DNA from: JBAXTZ01 sp037129925
GTDB lineage: Bacteria > Bacillota > Negativicutes > JBAXTZ01
Direction of reading: 5' to 3'
Assembly (NCBI GenBank): GCA_037129925.1
Contig: JBAXTZ010000005.1
Coordinates: 1-64,000 of the forward strand
Length of the DNA: 64,000 nucleotides
The notes beneath the pieces were generated by a model, which ran no database searches, was not told the origin of the DNA, and was given only the letters and a program-made list of their open reading frames with translations. Position numbers and translations under genes: made by a program. Below, one piece after another: positions 8,483-16,689 of the stretch; position 1 is the first letter of the stretch; the number at the start of each line of letters is the position of its first letter.

Positions 8483-10249
8483 TTAAAACTCAAATTCGCG
8501 CACGAACTCGCGCCATTCCGGGGCGATGGCGATTTCTACGGCTACACCGTCATCAACGTATTCCACACTTTTTACCAGGGAGATTTCATACAAGCGATTC
8601 AAAAAGGCGGTTTTGTCGTAGGGGAGCAACAATTTTACCGTTACTGCCCGGCGTTCGCAGAACTGCTCGATGGCTCTGGTCAGGTCGTCGATGTTGGTGC
8701 CGGTCAGCGCCGAGATTGCCACTGAATCTGGTTGCGCTTGCAGGCGTTCAATATATTCAGGACTCAAATTCTTGTCGATTTTGTTATACACAGTTATTAT
8801 CGACTTGTCGGCGATTTTCAAATCCTGCAAAGTCTTGATGACGGCATTGCATTGCGCCTCGCGTTCGGCGCTTGCGCTGTCGACGATATGCAACAGCAGG
8901 TCGGCGTGGATGGTTTCTTCGAGGGTGGCGCGAAATGCCTTGATTAGGCCGGTCGGCAACTTGGTGATAAAACCAACGGTGTCGGTCACTAATATCGGCG
9001 TGCTGTTGGGCAGGATATACTTACGGGTGGTCGGGTCTAATGTTGCAAACAGCTTGTCTTCGGCGAGCACTCCGGCCTGGGTTAGTTTATTCATCAATGT
9101 CGATTTACCGGCATTAGTATAGCCGATAAGCGCCACTGTAGTGATATTGGTTTCCGTCCGCCGAGAGCGCAACAGGTCGCGGCGCTCGACAAATTGCTTG
9201 GTTTCATTTTCTAAATCGCTAATCCGGCCGCGGATTTTACGGCGGTCAACTTCGAGCTTGGTTTCACCCGGGCCTCTGGTGCCGATGCCGCCGCCTAAGC
9301 GCGACATCGCTAAACCCATGCCGGTCAGCCTGGTCAAACGATAGCGTAGCTGTGCCAGCTCAACCTGAATCTTGCCCTCGTGCGAGCGGGCGTGCTGGGC
9401 GAAAATATCGAGAATGAGCGCGGTACGGTCAACTACCTTTACGCCGAGTACTTCTTCGAGGTTGCGTTGCTGAGCCGGGGATAATTCATCGTCGAAAATT
9501 GCTGTCGTTGCCCGCAGGTTTTGACAAAGCGCCCGCAATTCTTCGGCTTTGCCAAGACCAATATATAGACCGGAATCGATTTTGACGCGTTTCTGCACCA
9601 GCCGCCCGACTACTTCGGCACCGGCGGTGTCGGTTAGCAATGCCAGTTCGTCGAGTGACGCTTCGGTGTCGCGCCCGGACGTGTCCACCGCCACCAACAT
9701 CGCCCGTTCGCTGTCGAGCGCTTCGTTGCTATAGGTGTGTTTTTGGAACTGACCATCCAAAGTTTGCGCTAAGCGTGGCATATTAAGCTCGCAAAAATCC
9801 TCGAGCGTGAGCTGACCGGCCTCGGTTGGCACAAAATCGCCGTCGAGATAGGCGAAAGCAACAATCGGTTTGGTTTCATAAAGCGCAATCGCTGCCATCA
9901 AATCATAACGATTGGCGGCAAGCGAGCTAAAGTCCTGCGGGCTGAGCAGCGCCGAACCGGCCGGATGGGTGTGGATGCAGCGCACACCGCTCAAACTCTG
10001 TTCACTACGACGGCCGCTGATGTCCGGCAAACTGACCTTGGCGTTGTCGCCGATAGCGATGGCTTTGATAATGCCGCCGCGATTGATGATTAAGGCAATC
10101 TCTTTATTGATTTCCAAACTTATTTCCAATATTCGCCGAGCAATGGTATAGTCGCACGGACTGTCTTTGGGCATCGCAACATCTAGTAGATTATTTAACT
10201 CTTCCAAGAGATATTTCTTAATTCCCTGGGTTTCTCCAAATAAGTTCAT
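8483..10249 (-). CDS. hflX: GTPase HflX with N-terminal JAB/MPN-like extension
   Basis: Ribosome-associated GTPase of 588 residues that splits stalled ribosomes in other bacteria. The HflX core has the GLGKAEEL and GPGETKLE segments of the N-terminal domain, then the G domain with Walker A GYTNAGKST near residue 375, DPTTRK, DTVGF and YNKID. About 150 residues precede the usual HflX start and contain IHTHPAGSALLSPQDFSS, resembling a JAB/MPN metal site. Such an extension occurs in Firmicute HflX proteins. The gene appears monocistronic: a hairpin terminator follows it, and a low-complexity array precedes the gene transcribed toward it. The ATG at 10249 has AGGAGG upstream. Confidence 0.93.
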   Translation of the reverse strand: MNLFGETQGIKKYLLEELNNLLDVAMPKDSPCDYTIARRILEISLEINKEIALIINRGGIIKAIAIGDNAKVSLPDISGRRSEQSLSGVRCIHTHPAGSALLSPQDFSSLAANRYDLMAAIALYETKPIVAFAYLDGDFVPTEAGQLTLEDFCELNMPRLAQTLDGQFQKHTYSNEALDSERAMLVAVDTSGRDTEASLDELALLTDTAGAEVVGRLVQKRVKIDSGLYIGLGKAEELRALCQNLRATTAIFDDELSPAQQRNLEEVLGVKVVDRTALILDIFAQHARSHEGKIQVELAQLRYRLTRLTGMGLAMSRLGGGIGTRGPGETKLEVDRRKIRGRISDLENETKQFVERRDLLRSRRTETNITTVALIGYTNAGKSTLMNKLTQAGVLAEDKLFATLDPTTRKYILPNSTPILVTDTVGFITKLPTGLIKAFRATLEETIHADLLLHIVDSASAEREAQCNAVIKTLQDLKIADKSIITVYNKIDKNLSPEYIERLQAQPDSVAISALTGTNIDDLTRAIEQFCERRAVTVKLLLPYDKTAFLNRLYEISLVKSVEYVDDGVAVEIAIAPEWREFVREFEF

Positions 10250-10261
10250 AGGGCCTCCTGT

Positions 10262-10402
10262 CGTTGATTGTTAAAGGGTGAAGGTGAATTGTTAAAGGTG
10301 AAAGGTGAAGGGTGAAAATGCGGGTAGTGAATGGTTGCAGGTGAGTGTGGGTGGAGGTGTCCGGTGCTTGCCGCTTTTAACTTTTAACCTTTAACTTTTC
10401 AC
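10262..10402. repeat. Low-complexity array (GTTAAAGGTGAA / CTTTTAACTTTTAACC arms)
   Basis: GGTGAA/GTTAAAGG words on the left (10262-10320) face a complementary CTTTTAACTTTTAACC run on the right (10373-10402). The right arm encodes the last residues (EKLKVKS) and stop of the PHP gene. A related array lies at 16549-16670. Confidence 0.75.
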
Positions 10403-11228
10403 CATTATCCATTAACCTCTCCATCATATCCCGCGGCATCCGGCAGTAAAATTCGCCGAGTGCACCGGGGTAACGGTCGGATTTTCCGTGGCAGTCTGAA
10501 CCGCCGCTATAGACGAGGTTGTATTTTTTGCATAAGGACAGATATTGTTCGGTCTGGGCTTTGCTGTGTTTTGGATAATAGGCTTCCAGTCCGCGAATTC
10601 CGGATTCGATAGCGGTTATTACTACCCGGTCATCGAAGCAAAGCGCCGGATGTGCCATTATTGGCGTGCCGCCAGCTTTAATAATCACTGCTACGGCTTG
10701 CTCGATTGTCAGTTTGTAGCGTTTGACATACGCCGGATTAGTAACGCCGATAAGTTTCTGAAAGGCGAAGGTAATGCTCGGGATAAGCTGTTTTTCCAGC
10801 AGTGCCTCGGCAATATGCCGTCGGCCAATGGTCGTAGTTGCCGGAACCCGGCGAAAGACTTCAGCGGCGGCGAGCGGGTAACCGATATCGGTCAGTCGCT
10901 TGCACATTTCGCCGATGCGGTTGACTCGGGCGTTTTTTAGATTGGTTATCAAATCGCCGTCTGACCAGGATGAGTGGTGCGGGTCGATTCCTAAGCCGAG
11001 AATGTGAACTTCGTTTTTTGGAACGTCGATGCTCAACTCGATGCCATTGATCACTTTAATATTGTTGCTGTAATTGATAGCAAACAACCCGTCGAGTGTA
11101 TCATGGTCGGTTATCGCGATAACATCCAGTCCGGCGGCAACGGCATCAGTAATTAGTTCATTCGCCGGTTTGCTGCCATCTGAGGCGGTGCTGTGGATGT
11201 GCAAATCCGCGCGCCAATAATTGTTCAT
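10377..11228 (-). CDS. PHP-domain phosphoesterase (TrpH/YciV-like)
   Basis: Metal-dependent phosphoesterase of the PHP family (283 residues), related to the 3',5'-nucleoside bisphosphate phosphatase YciV/RnmV. Motifs in order are ADLHIHSTASDGS (motif 1, residues 8-20), AITDHDTLDG (motif 2), NGIELSID and SGGSDCHGKS (motif 4), so the metal ligands are present. Members hydrolyse pAp-like bisphosphates or trim 5' RNA ends; which applies here cannot be told from sequence. The gene's last codons lie in a repeat array. A possible leader or small RNA with a terminator lies upstream at 11296-11392 on the same strand and could regulate it. Confidence 0.85.
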   Translation of the reverse strand: MNNYWRADLHIHSTASDGSKPANELITDAVAAGLDVIAITDHDTLDGLFAINYSNNIKVINGIELSIDVPKNEVHILGLGIDPHHSSWSDGDLITNLKNARVNRIGEMCKRLTDIGYPLAAAEVFRRVPATTTIGRRHIAEALLEKQLIPSITFAFQKLIGVTNPAYVKRYKLTIEQAVAVIIKAGGTPIMAHPALCFDDRVVITAIESGIRGLEAYYPKHSKAQTEQYLSLCKKYNLVYSGGSDCHGKSDRYPGALGEFYCRMPRDMMERLMDNGEKLKVKS

Positions 11229-11295
11229 AGAACCTCTTTTGAAAAATAATTATCCTAACAAATATAGCACAACTGCCCCCAGAAGTGAAAGAAAA

Positions 11296-11392
11296 ACAAA
11301 AAAGCCCCGCAATTGCTTGCGAGGCGTTTTTTGAGGAGAGAGTCTATATTGTATGCAAGTTTGTAATTTAATCGGCTAAGTTAGCTTAACCT
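11296..11392 (-). ncRNA. Candidate small RNA or attenuated leader
   Basis: On the minus strand an extended -10 (TGCTATAAT, 11407-11399) predicts a start near 11392. The roughly 95-nt product would contain a hairpin (GGTTAAG/CTTAGCC), an unpaired pyrimidine stretch (CTCTCTCCTC, complementary to Shine-Dalgarno sequences), and a terminator at 11325-11304 with a 9-position stem, one mismatch and a U tract. It could be a free small RNA or a premature-termination leader of the PHP gene starting at 11228. No homologue is recognised. Confidence 0.4.
11304..11325 (-). terminator. Terminator hairpin upstream of the PHP gene
   Basis: The stem GCCCCGCAA/TTGCGAGGC (one C-A mismatch, loop TTGC) is flanked by A and T runs, so it could act on both strands. 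On the minus strand it ends the candidate small RNA. Confidence 0.65.
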
Positions 11393-11538
11393 GTCTCAAT
11401 TATAGCATAGCATAGGTTCAATTTGTGTCTAAAATGTGTCAAAATGACAAATTATTTGTGAAATTGCCGCCTATATTTTCGAATCAAGCGGCGGTCACTT
11501 GACTGCAATTGGTTTTGGGAAGATAATTAGCGAGGATT

Positions 11539-11652
11539 ATGAAGCTGCGAAGCCGCAAAGCTATAAAGCTATAAAGTTACAAAGCTATAAAGTTACAAAG
11601 CTCTAAAGCTACTAAGCCTCAAAGCCATCAGGATATGGAGCTATAAAGCGGA
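11539..11652. repeat. AAAGCTATAAAGTTAC-type low-complexity array
   Basis: About a dozen 8-10 bp units of AAAGCTATA/AAAGTTACA lie between the non-coding stretch at 11229-11538 and the Qnr-like gene. Similar arrays are at 23566-23636 and 45816-45895. The remaining sequence of this 447-bp gap (11400-11538) shows nothing recognisable. Confidence 0.8.
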
Positions 11653-11675
11653 AATGGATGTGAAGGGGAAAAAGT

Positions 11676-12281
11676 ATGAAACTGCTTTCGCGAATTTCTG
11701 GCGGCAAAAACTATTTCGATGAATTGTTTGAAAAAGTAACTGCTGTGGCGGATACGGTGCTGGCGGCAGTATTTTCCGACTGCCGGTTTAGCGGTTGTGA
11801 TTTTAGCGGGTCGCTGTTCGGTGACTGTCAATTCCGAAACTGCCTGTTTGAAAACTGCCGCTTAAATTTGTGGCGGCTGTCCGGCAGTGAATTTGCCGGT
11901 TGCGAATTTGTCAGTTGCGATATGTCCGGAATTGATTGGACGGCGGCCAGTTTGCCAAAGTTACGACTGTGCTGTCCGCTGGAATTTACTGACTGCCGCT
12001 TGAATCACAGCTCGTTTATCGGCTTGGATATGCAAGAGCTGCGGGCAACGGATTGTCAGCTCCAAGAAACCGATCTGCGAAATGCCGTGATAAATAACGC
12101 GCGATTCGCGGGTTGCGATTTTTATAATAGCCTGTTTGGCAATACCGATTTGCGCAAAGCGGATTTTTCCGGCGCGCGTAATTATTTGATTAGCATTGCC
12201 GAAAACAAATGTCAGAACGCTAAGTTTTCTATGCCGGAAGCACTAAATTTGCTTACATCAAGCGGCGTTCAGATTGTATAG
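11676..12281 (+). CDS. Pentapeptide-repeat protein, Qnr-like
   Basis: Right-handed beta-helix protein of 201 residues built almost wholly of A(D/N)LXX-type pentapeptides (for example CRFSGCDFSGSLFGDCQF). Single-residue breaks split the helix, and the C-terminal segment (DLRKADFSGARNYLI ... FSMPEALNLLTSSG) resembles the end of Qnr proteins and their chromosomal Firmicute homologues. Qnr proteins mimic DNA and protect gyrase from quinolones. The length (201) is close to the usual 214-218. Many cysteines sit in the i-1 position. The gene stands alone after a low-complexity array, with an AAGGGGAAAAAGT site upstream of the ATG. Quinolone protection is a family-based guess. Confidence 0.75.
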   Translation: MKLLSRISGGKNYFDELFEKVTAVADTVLAAVFSDCRFSGCDFSGSLFGDCQFRNCLFENCRLNLWRLSGSEFAGCEFVSCDMSGIDWTAASLPKLRLCCPLEFTDCRLNHSSFIGLDMQELRATDCQLQETDLRNAVINNARFAGCDFYNSLFGNTDLRKADFSGARNYLISIAENKCQNAKFSMPEALNLLTSSGVQIV

Positions 12282-12344
12282 TTGTAAGTATCAGCCGATT
12301 TAGCAATTTTTTCACAAAATTAGCGAAAAATGATTTTCTAAGTA

Positions 12345-12353
12345 TGATATAAT
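12345..12353 (+). promoter_or_regulatory. Extended -10 promoter of the PAS/GGDEF/HD-GYP gene
   Basis: TGATATAAT lies 42 bp upstream of the ATG at 12396; no clear -35 is present. Confidence 0.5.
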
Positions 12354-12395
12354 TGTAGAAATTTTAACTAACTGAATTGAAGAAAGAAAATATAT

Positions 12396-15263
12396 ATGAA
12401 ACATGAAATGAGCGAAAAAGAAAACAACATCAGACGCGATGTTCAATATCGGGCGCTATTCGAGCAGGCTCCGGTTGCAATATTTGAATTCGCGCTTCGC
12501 GATATGTGGCGGGCGGTTGAGGACATTCCCAACCAAAATCGCGCCAATATGGTAAATTTCTGTAAAGACCAACCAGGATTTGTCGAGCGGCTGAGTAATG
12601 GATGCCGGATAATTCGCGCCAACAAAAAAGCGGTTGAATTGTTTGAAGCGGTTAGCGAAAGTCAGTTGATTACCAAGTTCACTCCTACTGCCAGCAGCAA
12701 GAGCTCGGGTCAATTTTTGGCTAATTTGATGCGGATAATCAACGGCGAAGTTGATTTCACATTTTCCGGACGGGAGCTGTTCACGCTTAACCATAAGCGG
12801 TTGATTGTCGATATTTCTTATGCCTTAAATACCGAAAATCGCAATTATTTGTATGTCACGATGCAAGATGTTACGGCCCGGGTCGAGGTGGCAAAGAAGC
12901 TCAAAAAAAGCGAAACCTTATATCGCCGATTATTTGAGCATTCACCGGTTGCGCTTTGGCAACTGGACGTGAGCGCCGTTTTCGAGCGATTAGGCGAGCT
13001 ACAGGCGGGCGGAATTAAAGATGTTGTAAAATATCTGACCAAAAATAAGTTACAGTTGAGCGAGACGATATTTCCGAAAATCAAGATAATCGATGTTAAT
13101 GCCGCGGCGATTGCGTTATACAAAGCCGAAAGCCGGCAACAGTTGATTGACAATTTCGCGCATGTTTTTCTTGATTCCGAATATGCCGAGTTTGTTTTCT
13201 ATAAATTGATTGCGCCATTTTGGTTGGGTGGTTCTCCGAATGTTGCGCTAGATGCTCATACTGTCAATCTAAAAGGGGAAAAAATCGCTGTTCTTATCGA
13301 GGGCAGTGTTACGGATTTGCAAAATCGGATTATTTTAATCGGCTTTGTCAATATCAATGAACAAGAATTGTTGCGCAACGAACTTCAAATTGCCAACGCC
13401 GCGCTACAACAAAGCGTAAGTGAGCGGGAAGAGCAGTTGGCGCGATCGCTGAATAATTATAAAAACTTGGCGCAAGAGCTTGACGCGGTGTTAGACGCTT
13501 TACCGGTAGCGTTGCTAGTGAAAAATCGTCAGAGTATTATTAATCGGGCGAATAAATTCTATTTGGAATTATACGGTCAGAAAAAAGACGAAGTGTTGGG
13601 TAAAACCGGTTATGAAGCCAGTGACGCAACCACTATTGCCAATAGTATGTCGCAAGATCAGTTGATATTGAGCGATGATTTGGCGGTGCAGAACTACGAA
13701 ATTACTGCGCTCACGCCAACCGGCGAACGATCGCTCCAGTTGAGTAAGTTGCCGTTTTATGACAGCAACGGGCAGGCGCGGGGAATAATTTCCATCGGTA
13801 GTGATGTGACAGACTTGTTAAAAACCAAGCGAGCGCTATTAGAAGGTGAACGGCGGTTTCGTGCGATTTTTGAGCAGGCGGCATTTGGGATGGCGGTTTG
13901 CGAAACCGAAACCGGAAAATTCGTCGAAGTAAACAAATTTTATTGTGATATGCTCGGGTACAGCGCTAGTGAATTGCTGGGGATGAGTTGGCGTGATGTC
14001 ACCCGCGCTGATGAGCGCCATGTTGACGATGCTAAAAGCAAACTGCTGATTGAGGGCAAACTGGATAAGTTTGAAATTGAAAAACATTACCTATGCAAGA
14101 ATGGGCAAGAAATATTGACCCGCTTGACTTGCTCACCGCTTTGGGACGTCACGGACAGAAACGATCGCCATTTTCACATTTCGTTTGTCGAAGACATTAC
14201 CGAGCGCAAAAAAGCCGAGCAGCGGATAACCTTTCTTAGCTATAATGACGCGCTTACCGGCTTATATAATCGTAATTTTTTTGAAATAGAATTTCAGCGC
14301 TTGAACACGCCGCGCCAGTTGCCGTTGTCGATAATCATGACCGATATCAACAATCTAAAATTGGTAAATGACGTTTTTGGTCACGCAGTTGGCGACCAGT
14401 TACTTGTGGCAGGCGCCAAAATTATCAAAAAATGTTGCCGCTCCGAAGATATTGTTGTCCGTTATGGCGGCGATGAAGTTGTAGTGCTGTTACCAAACTG
14501 TTCCAAGGTCGAGGCAGAAAAAATCGTGACCCGGATTAAGGAAAACTTTGAAGCGACAGAAATCAGCGGGTTGCCGCTCAGTGTTTCAGTAGGACTTGCC
14601 GTAAAAACCGAACCGGAGCAGGATGAAAATTATATTCTCACAGTCGCTGAGGACCGGATGTATCAGGACAAAATGGACCGCGCCGAAGTCGTTCTCGACC
14701 AGACTATTCAAGGGCTAGAGAGCATTCTTTATGCCCGGGATTACCAAACCCAGCAGCATGTAACGCGAACCAAGAACACCTGTGAAGCCTTTGGTAAATA
14801 TTTGGAGCTGGCTCCGGATGTTACATTAGAATTGGTCAATTTGGCGCGGTTGCATGACATCGGCAAGATTGCCGTGCCGGAAGCAGTTTTGAAAAAAGCG
14901 CAAAAACTGACGGCATCCGAATGGGAGACAATATCCCGTCATTCCGAGGTTGGCTACAAGATAATATCGGCGTTGCGCGGACAGCGCTACAAGAACGCCG
15001 AGGCGGTGTTGTTGCATCATGAACACTGGGATGGATCAGGCTACCCCAAAGGACTCAAAGGCATCGAGATTCCGTTCGTTTGCCGGACGCTGGCAATCAT
15101 TGACGCGTATGATGCCATGACCAATGACCGTCCCTACCGCGCGACAATCAGCAAAGAGATGGCGGTGTCCGAACTGAAGCTATGCTCCGGAACGCAGTTT
15201 GATCCTGAACTGGTTGAAAAATATATTGCCTTTCTTGACTCCAAGGATTATCCGTATAATTAG
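12396..15263 (+). CDS. Multi-PAS sensor with GGDEF and HD-GYP domains
   Basis: Soluble cyclic-di-GMP turnover protein of 955 residues. Degenerate PAS-like regions occupy about 10-155 and 170-315, then a coiled coil (about 320-350). Clearer PAS domains follow at about 360-475 and 485-605, the latter starting FRAIFEQAAFGMAVCE. The GGDEF domain has RYGGDEVVV near residue 688 and an inhibitory-site RSED five residues before it. The HD-GYP domain carries HDIGK near 818, HHEHWDGSGYP and the conserved TNDRPYR. All catalytic motifs are intact, so both synthesis and breakdown are possible. No membrane span is seen, suggesting a cytosolic ligand or redox sensor. A paralogue with a degenerate GGDEF lies at 46057-47928. 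Confidence 0.92.
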   Translation: MKHEMSEKENNIRRDVQYRALFEQAPVAIFEFALRDMWRAVEDIPNQNRANMVNFCKDQPGFVERLSNGCRIIRANKKAVELFEAVSESQLITKFTPTASSKSSGQFLANLMRIINGEVDFTFSGRELFTLNHKRLIVDISYALNTENRNYLYVTMQDVTARVEVAKKLKKSETLYRRLFEHSPVALWQLDVSAVFERLGELQAGGIKDVVKYLTKNKLQLSETIFPKIKIIDVNAAAIALYKAESRQQLIDNFAHVFLDSEYAEFVFYKLIAPFWLGGSPNVALDAHTVNLKGEKIAVLIEGSVTDLQNRIILIGFVNINEQELLRNELQIANAALQQSVSEREEQLARSLNNYKNLAQELDAVLDALPVALLVKNRQSIINRANKFYLELYGQKKDEVLGKTGYEASDATTIANSMSQDQLILSDDLAVQNYEITALTPTGERSLQLSKLPFYDSNGQARGIISIGSDVTDLLKTKRALLEGERRFRAIFEQAAFGMAVCETETGKFVEVNKFYCDMLGYSASELLGMSWRDVTRADERHVDDAKSKLLIEGKLDKFEIEKHYLCKNGQEILTRLTCSPLWDVTDRNDRHFHISFVEDITERKKAEQRITFLSYNDALTGLYNRNFFEIEFQRLNTPRQLPLSIIMTDINNLKLVNDVFGHAVGDQLLVAGAKIIKKCCRSEDIVVRYGGDEVVVLLPNCSKVEAEKIVTRIKENFEATEISGLPLSVSVGLAVKTEPEQDENYILTVAEDRMYQDKMDRAEVVLDQTIQGLESILYARDYQTQQHVTRTKNTCEAFGKYLELAPDVTLELVNLARLHDIGKIAVPEAVLKKAQKLTASEWETISRHSEVGYKIISALRGQRYKNAEAVLLHHEHWDGSGYPKGLKGIEIPFVCRTLAIIDAYDAMTNDRPYRATISKEMAVSELKLCSGTQFDPELVEKYIAFLDSKDYPYN

Positions 15264-15351
15264 GGAATAGGAACTAGGGTATGGGGTATAGGGTATAGGG
15301 GAACCCCGTCGTTTCCCTAGTCCCTAACCCCTAACCCCTAACCCCTAAAAA
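15262..15351. repeat. GGGTATAGGG / CCCCTAACCCCTAA inverted low-complexity array
   Basis: The left arm (15262-15301) of AGGGTATAGGG words faces a right arm (15312-15351) of CCCTAACCCCTAA words, with rough complementarity. The type is the same as the array at 3696-3855, more than 11 kb away. Confidence 0.85.
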
Positions 15352-15354
15352 AGT

Positions 15355-15400
15355 AAATAATCTTGTCGTAAAGCAATTTGCGGCAGGATTATTTTTGTTT
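15355..15400 (+). terminator. Rho-independent terminator
   Basis: A 14-bp stem (AAATAATCTTGTCG with CGGCAGGATTATTT, two wobble pairs) with a 12-nt loop and a T tract lies after the PAS/GGDEF/HD-GYP gene and the repeat array. Confidence 0.75.
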
Positions 15401-15454
15401 TTGGCGAATTATGATTGCTGATGAATTTAGTATGGGCTATTTGCAGGAGGAAAC

Positions 15455-16546
15455 TTGAAGAAAATTTGTTTATTGGCAATTATCGGATTATTTATTAGCG
15501 CTTTGTTGATTAGCGGCTGTGGCAGCCAACCGGCGGCGAAAGCACCGGTCGCGGTACCGGTGAAGACAGGGCTTGCTGTCAACAAGGACATTCCTATCGA
15601 AGTGAAAACCATTGGCCACGTTGAGGCGTTGAATACTGTCAATATCACTCCGCGCGTGACCGGGAAAATAATTTCGCTAAAGTTCAAATCCGGCGATATG
15701 GTTAACAGTAACGATCTGATTGCTGTGATTGACCCGCAGCCGTTTGAGATAGCGGTCGCTCAGGCGCAAGGCAATATCGACAAAATTTATGCCCAACAGC
15801 AGTTTGCCCAGTTAGAGTATGACCGAAAAAAACCCTTACTCGAATCCGGCGCGATTACCAGTGAAGAATTATCGCAGTTAAAGTCCCAAGCCGATTTCTC
15901 AATAGCTGATTTGGTGACTGCTAAAATGCAAATGGCGCAGGCACAAGTTAATTTGGAATACTGTTATCTGCGCTCGCCGATTTCTGGTAAAATGGGCAAC
16001 CGGTTGATTGATGTCGGCAATATCGTGACTGCCAACAGCTCGATATTAACGACGGTAAACCAGTTCCAGCCGCTCCACGTCACGTTTTTTGCACCGGAAC
16101 GCTATATCAATCAAATCACTGAATCATTCCAAAAAGGTACAGTGCCGGTGAGCGCCAATGATGACCAGGAGCGGGAGCTGGCGCTTGGCAAACTGGTGTT
16201 TATTGATAATGTTATTAATCAAACTGCGGGAACCATTCAATTGAAGGCTGAGTTTGAAAATAAACCGGAAAAGCTCTTTCCCGGACAATATGTTACTGCG
16301 ATTGCCACGGTCGGAATGTTGAAAGCCGCGTTGACCGTTCCGTCAGCGGCATTACAACCACTAAATGATGGCGGTGTAGTGTTCACCGTCGAAGCTGACG
16401 GCAAGGCAAAAATGCACACGGTCAAAATTGTGCAGTATTATGGCACTGATGTAGTAATAACCGGTGATATTAAATCCGGACAAACGGTTGTAACGGATGG
16501 GCAGTTAAATTTACGCGACGGCGTGACGGTTAAAGTGCAAGGGTAG
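15455..16546 (+). CDS. RND efflux periplasmic adaptor lipoprotein
   Basis: Membrane fusion protein of 363 residues (AcrA/MdtA-like) that links an RND pump to an outer-membrane channel. A lipoprotein signal ends in LLISGCGS, with the acylated cysteine at about residue 22. Lipoyl halves TPRVTGKIISLKFKSGD and LRSPISGKMGNRLIDVG flank an alpha-hairpin (about 95-155). The C-terminus has FPGQYVTAIATVG and the usual VVTDGQLNLRDG end. The start is a TTG at 15455, eight bases after GGAGG. The partner pump follows 143 bp downstream; the gap is a low-complexity array. No outer-membrane factor is in the window. Confidence 0.9.
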   Translation: MKKICLLAIIGLFISALLISGCGSQPAAKAPVAVPVKTGLAVNKDIPIEVKTIGHVEALNTVNITPRVTGKIISLKFKSGDMVNSNDLIAVIDPQPFEIAVAQAQGNIDKIYAQQQFAQLEYDRKKPLLESGAITSEELSQLKSQADFSIADLVTAKMQMAQAQVNLEYCYLRSPISGKMGNRLIDVGNIVTANSSILTTVNQFQPLHVTFFAPERYINQITESFQKGTVPVSANDDQERELALGKLVFIDNVINQTAGTIQLKAEFENKPEKLFPGQYVTAIATVGMLKAALTVPSAALQPLNDGGVVFTVEADGKAKMHTVKIVQYYGTDVVITGDIKSGQTVVTDGQLNLRDGVTVKVQG

Positions 16547-16548
16547 AT

Positions 16549-16670
16549 AAAAGTTAAGGTTAAAAGTGAATAGCTAAAAGTGGATAGTATGACTCGTAGC
16601 GCGCAGCTAGCTTTTAACTACCCGTTTTTTCACTGCTGCAACCATTAACTTTCAACTATTCAACATTCTA
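16549..16670. repeat. Low-complexity array (AAAAGTTAAGG / CTTTTAACTACC arms)
   Basis: The left arm of AAAAGTTAAGGTTAAAAGTG words faces a right arm of CTTTTAACTACC and ACCATTAACTTTCAAC words, between adaptor and pump genes of one operon. The word set matches the array at 10262-10402. Confidence 0.7.
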
Positions 16671-16689
16671 TAAATTCGAGGAGTGCTTG

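Noticed and set aside
11628..11831. Minus-strand frame of 67 codons opposite the Qnr-like gene
   Set aside because: It overlaps a real gene and an array, with no ribosome site or family signature.
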